64,000 nt of DNA from Bifidobacterium sp. WK041_4_12 (GCF_041080795.1 NZ_CP129674.1:744001-808000); one strand, 5' to 3'; shown: positions 16,114-25,105, counted from the stretch's first letter. The notes: generated by a model from the letters alone, not told the origin. A program made the numbers and translations.

Positions 16114-17726
16114 AGATATTGAAGGGGACTGGGGTATCTGCTGGCATCGCCATGGGGGCAGTGCGGTTTTTATCGGGAGCCGAACACTCTGAACATAGAG
16201 TTATCGACAATGTAGATTCAGAGATCGGCCGGCTTCATGATGCAATGGATGCCGCTGTATCCCAGCTCGATGCGTTGTACAGAAAGACGGCTGGAGAGTT
16301 GGGAGAAGACAAGGCAGAGCTGTTCCGCTCTCACTCATTGATGCTCAAGGATCCTGATTTCACTGACCAGATTGAGTCCATTATCCGCAAGCATGTCAAT
16401 GCCGAGGCTGCTGTACAAGAGGTTGGCGAACGATTCGCTTCGGTTTTTGCCAAGATGGATAATGCCTATATGAAGGAACGGGCCAGCGACGTCAAAGATG
16501 TGTCTCAGCGAGTCATTGGGATTCTAGAGGGCACAGGCAATGCTGACATGACCTTTGGTGAAGAACCACTGATCATTGCTGCAGAGAATCTTGTACCAAG
16601 CCAGACAGCACAGCTTGATCGGAATTCTGTTATGGGGTTTGTGACATCGCAAGGTAGCACAAACTCACATACTGCAATTCTCGCACGTACCATGGGGTTA
16701 CCGGCGATTATTGGTGTCGGCGACGCTCTCAACTCCGACGTCGAGGGGCACGTGTTGGCGATTGATGGTTTCACGGGTGAAGTCGTCATCGATCCAGATC
16801 CTGACACGATGAAGCGGTATGAGCTGAAGAACAAGCAATACGAGAGCCACATCCAGATGTTGAAATCTCTGAAAGGCAAGAAGACTGAAACTCGCGCTGG
16901 ACAGACGGTCAGGCTGTTCGCAAACATCGGTCGTCCATCCGATATGGATGCAGTGATGAACAATGATGCAGAAGGGATCGGGCTGTTCCGAAGCGAATTC
17001 CTTTACTTGGAAAGTGAAGACTTTCCTAGTGAGGAAACGCAGTTCAAGGCTTATCGGGAGGTTGCCGAAAGGATGCAGCAGAAGCAAGTCGTCATTCGAA
17101 CCTTGGACATTGGGGCTGACAAGCAAGCCGATTACTTCGGTCTCAAAGCTGAGGAAAATCCTGCGTTGGGATATAGGGCAATACGAATTTGTCTTACGGA
17201 GCCCGAAATATTCAAGGTCCAGCTAAGAGCGATTCTCAGAGCCTCGGCATACGGGAATGTCGCGATAATGCTTCCCATGATTACCTCCGTGCAAGAAGTG
17301 CTGGATGCCAAGGCAATCGTTGAAGAAGTGAAAACAGAATTGGACGATAAGCATATAGATTTCAATCATGACATGCAGGTTGGAATAATGATTGAGACGC
17401 CTGCATCGGTGATCATGGCAGAGGAACTTGCCGCGGAGGTCGATTTCTTCTCGATAGGGACAAATGATCTCACGCAGTACACCTTGGCATGTGACCGTCA
17501 AAACGCCAATCTTACGCGTTTCGCAGACCCACATTCGCCGGCGGTGCTTCGCATGATCAGCATGGCGGCCGAAGCCGCACATCATCACGACATCTGGTGC
17601 GGCATATGTGGAGAGCTTGGAGCAGATCCTTCTCTCACACAGACCTTCCTCAACATAGGTATCGATGAACTGTCAGTGTCGCCAAGCAGCATCCTTCCTC
17701 TGAGAAAGGCAATCCTCGAGGCTTGA
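16110..17726 (+). CDS. ptsI: PTS enzyme I (phosphoenolpyruvate-protein phosphotransferase)
   Basis: The protein has 538 residues. The N-terminal HPr-binding part is followed by the swivelling domain with the active histidine in GSTNSHTAILARTMGLPAI (near residue 186). The PEP-binding TIM barrel has GIGLFRSEFLYL, RTLDIGADK, NPALGYRAIR, MIETPAS, FSIGTNDLTQYTLACDR and the catalytic cysteine region IWCGICGELG. It transfers phosphate from PEP to HPr. It is slightly shorter than the common 570 residues. Placement of ptsHI with one EII set makes this locus a complete, self-sufficient PTS. Confidence 0.97.
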   Translation: MKILKGTGVSAGIAMGAVRFLSGAEHSEHRVIDNVDSEIGRLHDAMDAAVSQLDALYRKTAGELGEDKAELFRSHSLMLKDPDFTDQIESIIRKHVNAEAAVQEVGERFASVFAKMDNAYMKERASDVKDVSQRVIGILEGTGNADMTFGEEPLIIAAENLVPSQTAQLDRNSVMGFVTSQGSTNSHTAILARTMGLPAIIGVGDALNSDVEGHVLAIDGFTGEVVIDPDPDTMKRYELKNKQYESHIQMLKSLKGKKTETRAGQTVRLFANIGRPSDMDAVMNNDAEGIGLFRSEFLYLESEDFPSEETQFKAYREVAERMQQKQVVIRTLDIGADKQADYFGLKAEENPALGYRAIRICLTEPEIFKVQLRAILRASAYGNVAIMLPMITSVQEVLDAKAIVEEVKTELDDKHIDFNHDMQVGIMIETPASVIMAEELAAEVDFFSIGTNDLTQYTLACDRQNANLTRFADPHSPAVLRMISMAAEAAHHHDIWCGICGELGADPSLTQTFLNIGIDELSVSPSSILPLRKAILEA

Positions 17727-17751
17727 GTCAATGAGCAAGTCGTGTGTTCAA

Positions 17752-17797
17752 CTGATGGAACAAAGCGGGTTCTGAAAAGGCTGCTTAGTTCCATCAG
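17752..17797 (+). other. Hairpin after ptsI
   Basis: CTGATGGAAC and GTTCCATCAG form a perfect 10-bp inverted repeat 26 bases apart, directly downstream of ptsI. There is no T-run. It is probably part of the 3' end structure of the PTS message. Confidence 0.5.
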
Positions 17798-17811
17798 GTG
17801 TTGTTCACTTT

Positions 17812-17853
17812 CGCGAATACATGAATTAGTGAGTTCATGAATTCGCGGCTTTT
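17812..17853. terminator. Probable terminator between ptsI and the convergent SDR gene
   Basis: CGCGAATACATGAA and TTCATGAATTCGCG pair over 13 of 14 positions, followed by GCTTTTA. It sits between two convergent genes, so it may serve both. Confidence 0.6.
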
Positions 17854-17863
17854 ACACCGAAGT

Positions 17864-18637
17864 TCACTGGAATTGCATGCCGCCGTCAACGATCAGCGTT
17901 TGGCCGGTGATGTAGTCCGAATCGTGTCCAGCGAGGAATGAGACCGCGTTCGCCACATCCGATGGTTCGCTGAGACGCCCGAGCGTGATGTCCTTGGAGA
18001 AGGTGCTCATGCCCCACTCGTCATCCTTACCGGCGTTTTGGGCAACATGATGGGCAATGTCCATCATCATTGGGGTCTTTACGATGCCTGGAGCGTAGGC
18101 ATTGGCGGTGATGCCGTCCTTGGCAAGATCCTTGGCTGCGACTTGGGTAAGTCCACGAATCGCGAATTTCGTGGAACTGTAGAGCATCAGGTTGGCATTT
18201 CCGACGACCCCAGCCTGACTGGCTGCATTGATGATCTTGCCTCCATGACCTTTGCCCTTGAACAGTGCCGTTGCTGCCTGCATGCCCCAGATGCAGGATG
18301 CGACATTGATGTGATAGACCTTGTCGAACATTTCGGGGGTGATGGTGTCTATTGGTGTGGTGGGAGCAATCCCCGCATTGTTGACCAGCACGTTGAAATC
18401 TCCGAGCTTGTCCGCTGCAGCTTCGAGTGTCTGTGTGAATCCTTCACGGTCGGAAACGTCAACCTTGAAGGCTGCTGCCTCACCACCATCATCATTGATG
18501 GAGTCAGCCACCTTCTGAGCCATTTCGAGATTCAAATCGGCGATGGCGACGGCAAAGCCATCTTTGACCAATCGCCGGGCGATGGCCTCGCCAATGCCTT
18601 GTGCCGAACCTGTTATGCATGCTACTTCTTTGTTCAT
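17864..18637 (-). CDS. Short-chain dehydrogenase, acetoin/diacetyl reductase type
   Basis: The 257-residue classical SDR matches the usual length of BudC-type enzymes. The nucleotide site is ITGSAQGIGEAIARRL (TGxxxGxG), NNAG appears as VLVNNAGIAPT, and the catalytic Ser, Tyr and Lys are in INAASQAG and YSSTKFAIRG. The C-terminal pattern YAPGIVKTPMMMDI, then GMSTFSKDITLGRL, resembles the (S)-acetoin-forming diacetyl reductases. It reduces a ketone with NAD(P)H in the cytoplasm. I place the start at 18637, where AAGGGG lies eight bases upstream; a longer frame to 18706 lacks this. The exact substrate is inferred. Confidence 0.85.
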   Translation of the reverse strand: MNKEVACITGSAQGIGEAIARRLVKDGFAVAIADLNLEMAQKVADSINDDGGEAAAFKVDVSDREGFTQTLEAAADKLGDFNVLVNNAGIAPTTPIDTITPEMFDKVYHINVASCIWGMQAATALFKGKGHGGKIINAASQAGVVGNANLMLYSSTKFAIRGLTQVAAKDLAKDGITANAYAPGIVKTPMMMDIAHHVAQNAGKDDEWGMSTFSKDITLGRLSEPSDVANAVSFLAGHDSDYITGQTLIVDGGMQFQ

Positions 18638-18880
18638 GATGCAAACCCCTTCTGGTTGCTTCACGTCTTTCGAAGTCTCGCGCCCTATTGCGTGCGACGT
18701 GTCCACTCTATATCCAGCAAAGCCTTAAACGCTGTTCATATGTGCGTGTCATGCGATACAGCGCAGATTCCTCGGCTTGACGATTAGGGCGAGCATCTGA
18801 TCGTCCAGATGTGAATTTTCGATGAAAACAGCCTCGATTTTCGCTGAATCGTCATCCCCATGCTCGTATTTTCTCAGAGC

Positions 18881-18990
18881 ATGCGAGTTTTGTTGCCTTT
18901 ATGAGCTATACCCCCTGTTTTTAGGCATTTTCCGACCCATATTTAGCGGCTCTTGACAGTTGTTCGCAGAAAAGGCAACAAAACTCGCAT
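18881..18990. repeat. Intergenic inverted-repeat element, copy A2
   Basis: A perfect 20-bp inverted repeat (left arm ATGCGAGTTTTGTTGCCTTT, right arm 18971-18990) encloses 70 bp. The arms equal those of copy A1 at 1022-1157, and similarity continues past the right arm to about 19010. That point is where the lacI remnant stops, so the element borders the truncation. Confidence 0.88.
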
Positions 18991-19010
18991 CCTCGAGTGA
19001 AATGACGCAA

Positions 19011-19234
19011 TTATGATGGGTTTGGGGCTGGAATTGCTCCTATGAACCCCATCTTTTCCCCTGCAAGGGCGCAGACAAGAAGGTTTGGATGATGTCCGAG
19101 CGTTTTCACTGCTTTCATGACCGCTTGTTGGTGGGTTCGGAGATACAATCGTCGTCCTTGATGACATGGTAGAGGCTTTTGCGCGAAACAGACGCTATAC
19201 CTGCCACAACTGCTACAAGCTGAGCTGTCACCAT
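19011..19234 (-). pseudogene. LacI-family repressor, frameshifted and truncated N-terminal remnant
   Basis: Reading the minus strand from the ATG at 19234 gives MVTAQLVAVVAGIASVSRKS and then LYHVIKDDDCISEPTNKR, the LacI helix-turn-helix pattern with VAxxAGxxxxxVSR and the DDxxISExT segment. A stop and frame change follow near 19122. The next frame continues as VMKAVKTLGHHPNLLVCALA and GEKMGFIGAIPAPNPS, which are the LacI linker and the beginning of its sugar-binding domain. Everything after about 70 residues is gone. It probably once regulated the divergent GH13 gene. Confidence 0.85.
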
Positions 19235-19271
19235 GGATTTCTTCTCGGAGTGTAGAATACATCGGGTATGT

Positions 19272-19367
19272 GAGCACCTGAGATTCAACCATTTTGAGTA
19301 TGTTAGACCACAGGGTCATGCGTCAATGAGAGGTGCTCAAAACTGCGTGCAGCACATTGCATATGCA
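19272..19367. promoter_or_regulatory. Operator-like repeats before the GH13 gene
   Basis: GAGCACCT (19272-19279) and AGGTGCTC (19331-19338) form an inverted repeat, and TGCATATGCA (19358-19367) is a perfect palindrome. Both lie between the lacI remnant and the glycosidase start. They may be leftover LacI operators; position is the only evidence. Confidence 0.3.
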
Positions 19368-19389
19368 GCTGCTATCGAGGGGGAAAGTT

Positions 19390-20661
19390 ATGGAGAAAGG
19401 GAGCCGGTCAACGAACGCTTCCATGGAAACAACCATCTGGTGGCATGTGTACCCCTTGGGATTCCTTGGTGCTCCGATCCGCCCGGAAGCCGCATCGCAG
19501 CGAGTTCTGACGCACAGGCTTCGTCGGCTCATTCCCTGGCTTGATTACATGAACGATCTTGGAGTCAATGGACTGCTGCTTGGGCCAATCTTCACTTCGC
19601 AGACCCACGGCTATGACACGACTGACTTTTTCTCGATAGACCCCCGGCTCGGCGATCTCAACGATTTTGACGATCTGATGCGCGCTTGCAAGGATCGTGG
19701 CATCGCCGTGATGCTCGACGGCGTGTTCAATCATGTGGGTACTGGATTTCCCGCTTTCCAACGAGCATTTGCCGATCTCGGTGATCAGGATATGTTCACG
19801 ATCCGGCGCAACGATCAGGGCGATCCCGACTATGTGAAGTTCGAGGGCCATGCTTCGCTGCCGGAGCTGAATCATGATTCGCCTCGTGTGGCGCAACTGG
19901 TTCGTGATGTCATGGAATTTTGGCTCGCCAAGGGCATCAGCGCATGGAGACTGGATGCCGCGTATACGACGGACGTGCATTTCTGGCAGCATGTCCTGCC
20001 CGAAGTACGTGCCAAATTTCCGAAGGTCTGGTTCATGGGTGAGGTGATTCAAGCGGATTATCCGACGGTGATTCGCGAGAGTGGCTTCGATTCCTTGACG
20101 CAGTATGAGCTGTGGAAGGCGGTATGGAGTTCTCTGAAAGATGGGAATTTCTTCGAGCTGGACTGGTCTCTTCAACGCCATGACGAGTTCATGGATGCAT
20201 GCACTCCCCAAACCTTCATCGGCAATCATGACGTGACTCGCATTGCAAGCAAAGTCGGGATTGAAAAGGCGGTCCTGGCATGCGTGATTCTGCTCACCGT
20301 TGGGGGAGTACCCTCGATCTACTACGGCGACGAGCTCGGCATGACCGGAGTGAAGGAGGATCGTCTCGGCGGCGACGATGCGGTGCGCCCGGAGTTCCCG
20401 GCCACACCAAAGCCAAGCGATGAGCTGAATGAATCCCAATCGCGCATATTCGGCATCTATCGTTCTTTGATAGCGTTGCGCAAGGCCAACCCGTGGCTGG
20501 CTCGGGCGCGCACGAAGTCAACGCTGCTGCAAAACCGTCATTACACTTACGAATCCAAAGGTGAGCATGGCGAGACGCTCAGCGTCGATCTCCAGCTCGA
20601 CCCACATCCGCGAGCAGACGTGCATCTATCCAACAGTTCCGTGCTGAGCTTCGCCATGTAG
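19390..20661 (+). CDS. GH13 alpha-amylase-family glycosidase
   Basis: The 423-residue protein is a (beta/alpha)8 GH13 catalytic domain. Conserved regions: I DGVFNHVG, II ISAWRLDAAY with the nucleophile Asp, III VWFMGEVIQ with the acid/base Glu, and IV FIGNHDVTRIAS with the transition-state Asp. It hydrolyses or transfers alpha-glucosidic bonds in the cytoplasm, since no signal peptide is seen. It is short and lacks a full C-terminal beta domain. The ATG at 19390 has GAGGGGGA upstream; 19333 and 19423 are alternatives. The nearby wrecked lacI suggests it has lost its dedicated repressor. Substrate specificity cannot be read off. Confidence 0.88.
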   Translation: MEKGSRSTNASMETTIWWHVYPLGFLGAPIRPEAASQRVLTHRLRRLIPWLDYMNDLGVNGLLLGPIFTSQTHGYDTTDFFSIDPRLGDLNDFDDLMRACKDRGIAVMLDGVFNHVGTGFPAFQRAFADLGDQDMFTIRRNDQGDPDYVKFEGHASLPELNHDSPRVAQLVRDVMEFWLAKGISAWRLDAAYTTDVHFWQHVLPEVRAKFPKVWFMGEVIQADYPTVIRESGFDSLTQYELWKAVWSSLKDGNFFELDWSLQRHDEFMDACTPQTFIGNHDVTRIASKVGIEKAVLACVILLTVGGVPSIYYGDELGMTGVKEDRLGGDDAVRPEFPATPKPSDELNESQSRIFGIYRSLIALRKANPWLARARTKSTLLQNRHYTYESKGEHGETLSVDLQLDPHPRADVHLSNSSVLSFAM

Positions 20662-20700
20662 TCCCACACGGTTCCCTGTTTCCAAGACTTGCATGTGGAT

Positions 20701-22203
20701 TCAGGGAATGACCAAGCCTTTGAGGAAGTATGCGGATATGCAGATCACGATAAGCGTGAGCATGTTGACCGCGTTATTGCTGGCGTATGCAATGCCGACC
20801 GTTGCGCGCTGCCGAGGATATGCCGGCGCATCCATGAGTTCGCCCCTGCTGTCCGCGAAACGCTGCTGAATCGTTGAACCCAACGCACTATCGATAAGCG
20901 TTCCAAAGAAGCCGAGAACGAGAACAAAAAAGAATCCGCGAATTCCATACTGACCGGCACTGGGTATGGCGAGCAAGGCGCTTCCCACGATTCCGGCCGC
21001 GACGCCCAAAAGCGTGACACCGCCTGAAGTACCGTTGGGCACAGACTTGAGGTTGATCAGATTCAGCACTTTGCCGCTGCTGAGCATGCCGATTTCTGAA
21101 GAAAATGTGTCGGCGCAAGCAGCAGCGAAAACGCTGAAACAAATCAGCGCCGCAGTGTTCGTGTTCTGCGAGAAATGTGAAACCCATAAGGCAACGCAGG
21201 CAGGAAGCGAATTGCATAGGACCTGCTTCCAATTTCTGGCACCAGTATCGGCCTGACGACTTTCGCCCTTCCTCTTTCTTGAATTGCTAATTTTCGACAC
21301 CATCGAACCGGCAACGAAGAACAGCAGGAGACTTCCGGCCACCCAGATTGAAGAGAATGCATAGAGCGTGGCAGCGGTGAGTTCGGCAGCAACGATTCCA
21401 TCCGCCGTGATTGCCGATTTGCGAAAGGCATAGATCAGGATGGCGAGTGCCACAAGCAGATAGAGTGTCATGCCAATGGATCCATAGCGTAGCAGCAGCG
21501 AGGCAAAGAGACCTGTGGCAATCGGGACTGAAAGATTGTCGCACCCGTGCTTTCCGGTGAGTTCAACGAATGCGGCAAAAATTCCAGTCGCCAATGCAAT
21601 CAGTATCGATTCGGCAATGAAAATGCGCATTGATACGCTGTCGCCGTATTGCCAGCTATAGAAGGTCGTTTTGAGGTCGCTGTGCAGTTCGGGAATCAGC
21701 GCGATGCAGGCCAGGGTTACGAGAAATGCTGCGACGGCAACGGTTATGCTGCCTTCAAGGGATTTCTCCCGCGCAAAGGAGAAGGGGTGGTGCTTGCCCC
21801 AGCGTCCACCAACCAGTGAGGCGAAGCCATCGCCATACGCCATGGTGAGCAGACCGATGAAGGCCAGTTCCTTCCAGCCAAGCAAGTAGGCAGCCGAGCT
21901 GAGAGCGAACATGCTGAACGCATAATATACGGTGCCAAGATTCTCATGCTCTCGCGTCATGGCCTTGAAGAAATGGAAGCGAATGCTCAGTGCGTTCACG
22001 ATAATGAAGGTGAAGGGCACCAAGGCAACCGCCCACAGCGATGTGAAGAAGGGCGTGATGAACACCCAGTTGCCAACCAGGATATGCACAAGCTTGCGAG
22101 AATATTCGCTGCGACCGCCCTGAATGCGTGCAACGAGAGTCGCCAAGCCCAGCACCAGCAGAATGTATGCCAGTGAAATGGCCAGACTCACTATATTTTC
22201 CAT
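20701..22203 (-). CDS. Fused prenol kinase (VTE5/SEC59-like) and prenyl-phosphate kinase (DUF92/VTE6-like)
   Basis: The 500-residue polytopic membrane protein has two parts. Residues about 1-230 resemble phytol/dolichol kinases: SRKLVHILVGNW (RKxxH), MAYGDGFASLVGGRWGKHHP and KSLEGSITV (the K-x-x-EGS block). Residues about 260-500 are DUF92: AACADTFSSEIGML, VPNGTSGGVTLLGVAAG and GFFGTLIDSALGSTIQQ. In plants the two activities are separate enzymes that turn phytol into phytyl diphosphate with CTP. The gene overlaps the CrtM/CrtB-like gene by 13 bases, and GGGAGA stands seven bases before the ATG. Salvage of an isoprenoid alcohol for carotenoid synthesis is inferred. Confidence 0.8.
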   Translation of the reverse strand: MENIVSLAISLAYILLVLGLATLVARIQGGRSEYSRKLVHILVGNWVFITPFFTSLWAVALVPFTFIIVNALSIRFHFFKAMTREHENLGTVYYAFSMFALSSAAYLLGWKELAFIGLLTMAYGDGFASLVGGRWGKHHPFSFAREKSLEGSITVAVAAFLVTLACIALIPELHSDLKTTFYSWQYGDSVSMRIFIAESILIALATGIFAAFVELTGKHGCDNLSVPIATGLFASLLLRYGSIGMTLYLLVALAILIYAFRKSAITADGIVAAELTAATLYAFSSIWVAGSLLLFFVAGSMVSKISNSRKRKGESRQADTGARNWKQVLCNSLPACVALWVSHFSQNTNTAALICFSVFAAACADTFSSEIGMLSSGKVLNLINLKSVPNGTSGGVTLLGVAAGIVGSALLAIPSAGQYGIRGFFFVLVLGFFGTLIDSALGSTIQQRFADSRGELMDAPAYPRQRATVGIAYASNNAVNMLTLIVICISAYFLKGLVIP

Positions 22204-23294
22204 GATGCTTTCTCCCGTAGCTGGATTTCGGAAACGATGCGCAGACGCGTTGCCTTGCTGGTATAGCAACGTCTGGTGAAGCAGTCATACGACTGATCGC
22301 GAACTGCCTGCTCAATGGCCTGATAGAGTTTTGCCGCAACGATGAGGGGCATGCGAGCGGACTTATGGAAGTGGTCGATATAACGCTCATACGGCAGATA
22401 GTACTGATCGGCAAGGGTTGCAAGCCGTTCCCACAATGATACAAACGCCTCGGGTATTGCCTCGGGTTGTGCATCATTCCTGCCGTGAGCGAGCGAGACG
22501 AGAAGATCTCGCGTAATGCCATACGATTCAAGCAGATCATGAGGAATGTAGACACGATTGCGCTCGCGGATATCTTCTCCCACATCGCGCAGAATATTGG
22601 TGATCTGCATGGCGATGCCCAATTTTTCGCACGCCTCGATGAAATCCGCATCGAGAAGGGCATGCCTGTCATTCACGAGAATCGGAACCAGCACGATGCC
22701 GACTGAAGCTGCGACCAGACGTGAATATTCGATGAGTTCGTGAGTGGATGTGATGTCATGGAAGTCCGCGTCCATTCGTTGCCCTTGAATCTGCATCAGG
22801 AGTCCACGCTTCTGCACGCCATACCGCTGAACGCTGGCGACGAATGCCGGCCACCACGCCAGCGTGGGAGCGATGAGTGCACTGGGACTTTTACGGTTCG
22901 GACTGTCGTCTTGAGAGTCAGAGTGAACATTGTTGCCGTCCGTACTCATTGGGGTACCTCTGAATGGTGCCGATTCAAAGAGTGTGCGGACTGACGCTTC
23001 CAGATCGTCGAGCTTCGGCAGAACGGCGCTGCCTCCTTCGTCTACCAGATCATCGGCATAACGGCAGAAAGCGTAGACCGCAGTTACGGCCTGAAAGCGG
23101 TCTTCTGGCAGTCTCTTGAAAGCCTGATAGAAGCTTACGGCCTGTGTCTGCATGATTGAGCGAGCTGCCTCGAAGGATTGTTCCAAGGTAATCGAAGAGG
23201 ATTCCGCGTCAGCATCTATTGAAAAGTCGGGTGTGGCTTGCTTTGGTGCATCATCTGCAGCATGCCGGTTGTTGTCATCATGGCCGTCACTCAA
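22191..23294 (-). CDS. Squalene/phytoene synthase family protein (CrtM/CrtB-like)
   Basis: The 367-residue all-alpha prenyl-transferring enzyme joins two prenyl diphosphates head to head. Both Asp-rich motifs are intact: CRYADDLVDE (Asp81-Asp85) and NILRDVGEDIRERNRVYIP. An acidic leader of about 40 residues and a polar insert near residues 113-135 (TDGNNVHSDSQDDSPN) are unusual. Product length (C30 dehydrosqualene or C40 phytoene) cannot be told by eye. The start is a TTG with AAGGG eight bases upstream, inside the end of the desaturase gene (8-base overlap), so the two are coupled. Confidence 0.88.
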   Translation of the reverse strand: MSDGHDDNNRHAADDAPKQATPDFSIDADAESSSITLEQSFEAARSIMQTQAVSFYQAFKRLPEDRFQAVTAVYAFCRYADDLVDEGGSAVLPKLDDLEASVRTLFESAPFRGTPMSTDGNNVHSDSQDDSPNRKSPSALIAPTLAWWPAFVASVQRYGVQKRGLLMQIQGQRMDADFHDITSTHELIEYSRLVAASVGIVLVPILVNDRHALLDADFIEACEKLGIAMQITNILRDVGEDIRERNRVYIPHDLLESYGITRDLLVSLAHGRNDAQPEAIPEAFVSLWERLATLADQYYLPYERYIDHFHKSARMPLIVAAKLYQAIEQAVRDQSYDCFTRRCYTSKATRLRIVSEIQLREKASWKI

Positions 23295-24888
23295 AAGTGT
23301 CGCCCTTCTCGTCTCGACGCAGTTCTTCCGCGCAGATTTTACCGCTTTGCATCACGATGGGCACGCCCGCACCTGGATGTGTGCTGCTGCCGGTAAAATA
23401 TAATCCCTTGCAATGCTTGGCTTTTGCCTGTGGTCGCCAGTGATTGCTCTGCCGCAGGGTGGGCTGCAGTCCGAAGGTGGCTCCTCGATACGCATTGAAC
23501 TCGTGCTCGAAGTCTTGAGGGGTGGCAACCTTCTCGAATATGATGTCTTCCTCGAGGTTTTCGAGGCCGGGGAGCTGCGTGAGCGCCTCCAGAACCTTAT
23601 CGCGGTACAGCTTCACGGTCTGCTCGTTCCATTCGTACTGCGCCGTTCCCAGCTCGGAGATGGGGAGCAGCGCATAGAACGTGGACATGCCTGCCGGAGC
23701 CATGCTCGTATCGGTCTGGGTCGGAATATGCAGATATATCGAAGGTTGCTGAATCTCGGTGCCGTCAAAGATGCTGCGGAGATTCTCGTCATACTGTGAT
23801 GAAATGACGAAATTATGTGTCGAAAGCTTGTCATACGTGCCCTTCACTCCCCAATAGAACACCAGACAGGAGCATGAATAGTCCATCTTGTCGATTTTCT
23901 TCGGCGAATACTTGCCACGTACCTTTGGGCTGTCGATAAGATGCTTCATCGCATAGGGAAAGTCGGCGTTGCAGACCACATAAGGAGCGTCTACAAGCCG
24001 GCCATCGACTTCAATGCCTGTGACCTCAATACCTCTGACGTGAATTCCCTTGACCTCGCTCTGCCCGCTGCTTTGAGCTGTACCCGAAGCCTTGTCGCCA
24101 GACTTGCCCTGATTGCCATCATCGGAGGTCATTATCCGCTGAACATTGGCATTGTAATGAATCTTGCCACCGATTTCTTCGAACAGTCTGGCCATCTGCT
24201 CGGCCATCGTATGCATGCCACCCTTGATGAACCAGATGCCATAGAGCAGTTCGATCATCGGAATGATGTTATAGAGCGAAGGGCCGTTGGTGGGTGAAAC
24301 GCCGATATACAAGGTCTGGAAGCTCAGCATGCGTTGCAGATCCTGGTCAGGCATGAACTGGGCCATCAGATGATCGGCACTGTCGAAGGTTTTCAGCTTC
24401 ATCGCCTGAACGAGCATGTATGGATTGTAGATATCGCGTCGATGACGGAACGGTCTGGTGATGAAATGCTGATACGCCACCTGATATCGGGTATAGAGAG
24501 TGCTGAGATAGTCAAGGAATCCCTTGGCATTTTCGGGGCCTTTGCTCTCGACCAGCTTCATCAGGTCGGGAAGGTTGTTGTTGATCGCATAGTGACGCAT
24601 CGGACTACCCTCGAAGAAGACCTCATACATCGGATCCAAGCGCGTCATGGGAATGTAGTCGTCCGGATTGCGGTCGCACAGCCGGAAAATGTCTTGATAG
24701 ATTGAAGGCATCATCACCAGTGTCGGACCAACGTCAAAGGTGAAACCCTGTTCACGAATCTGATGCATCTTGCCACCCGGCATGCTTTGCTTCTCATAGA
24801 TCTCAACCGAATATCCCGCATGCTGCAAACGAATGGCTGCCGACAATCCGCCGATTCCGGCTCCAACGACCACAACTTTCTTCCCCAA
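23287..24888 (-). CDS. Phytoene/diapophytoene desaturase (CrtI/CrtN family)
   Basis: The 533-residue FAD enzyme introduces conjugated double bonds into phytoene or diapophytoene. The N-terminal dinucleotide site is VVVVGAGIGGLSAAIRLQHAG followed by YEKQSMPGGKMHQIREQGFTFDVGPT. The middle has the carotenoid desaturase block LSFQTLYIGVSPTNGPS. The C-terminal signature reads GLYFTGSSTHPGAGVPIVMQSGKICA. I place the start at TTG 24888, which has AGGGGCGG upstream and leaves the usual short lead before the FAD motif. The frame stays open to 25056, with repeats of TTTGACCCCAA in that part, so a longer start is possible. Confidence 0.9.
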   Translation of the reverse strand: MGKKVVVVGAGIGGLSAAIRLQHAGYSVEIYEKQSMPGGKMHQIREQGFTFDVGPTLVMMPSIYQDIFRLCDRNPDDYIPMTRLDPMYEVFFEGSPMRHYAINNNLPDLMKLVESKGPENAKGFLDYLSTLYTRYQVAYQHFITRPFRHRRDIYNPYMLVQAMKLKTFDSADHLMAQFMPDQDLQRMLSFQTLYIGVSPTNGPSLYNIIPMIELLYGIWFIKGGMHTMAEQMARLFEEIGGKIHYNANVQRIMTSDDGNQGKSGDKASGTAQSSGQSEVKGIHVRGIEVTGIEVDGRLVDAPYVVCNADFPYAMKHLIDSPKVRGKYSPKKIDKMDYSCSCLVFYWGVKGTYDKLSTHNFVISSQYDENLRSIFDGTEIQQPSIYLHIPTQTDTSMAPAGMSTFYALLPISELGTAQYEWNEQTVKLYRDKVLEALTQLPGLENLEEDIIFEKVATPQDFEHEFNAYRGATFGLQPTLRQSNHWRPQAKAKHCKGLYFTGSSTHPGAGVPIVMQSGKICAEELRRDEKGDTFE

Positions 24889-25105
24889 GTATTCCGCCCC
24901 TACTCGTGCACTTACTATCGAATCCAACTGGTACACACAACTTTTTGAACCCAGCTTTTGACCCCAAGATTTGACCCCAACGTTGGGCCTTCCAAGCCCT
25001 ACCGATAACGATTCTACCGAGAAATCGCTACAAAAGCGTTCAAGGCGGCAATGCAAAACGCGCGGGAAAGCGATAAGACCGATGCTCTGCAGCGTTCACA
25101 GACTG

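Larger units (their letters stand above)
18638..19389. other. 750-bp non-coding region with hairpin element and lacI remnant
   Basis: This gap between the SDR gene and the GH13 gene contains the inverted-repeat element A2 (18881-18990), the element-family motif CTCGATTTTCGCTGAA at 18833-18848, a broken lacI-family gene (19011-19234), and short palindromes before the GH13 start. Confidence 0.7.

Noticed and set aside
18881..18990. Insertion sequence
   Set aside because: The region between the arms is too short for a transposase and has no reading frame for one.
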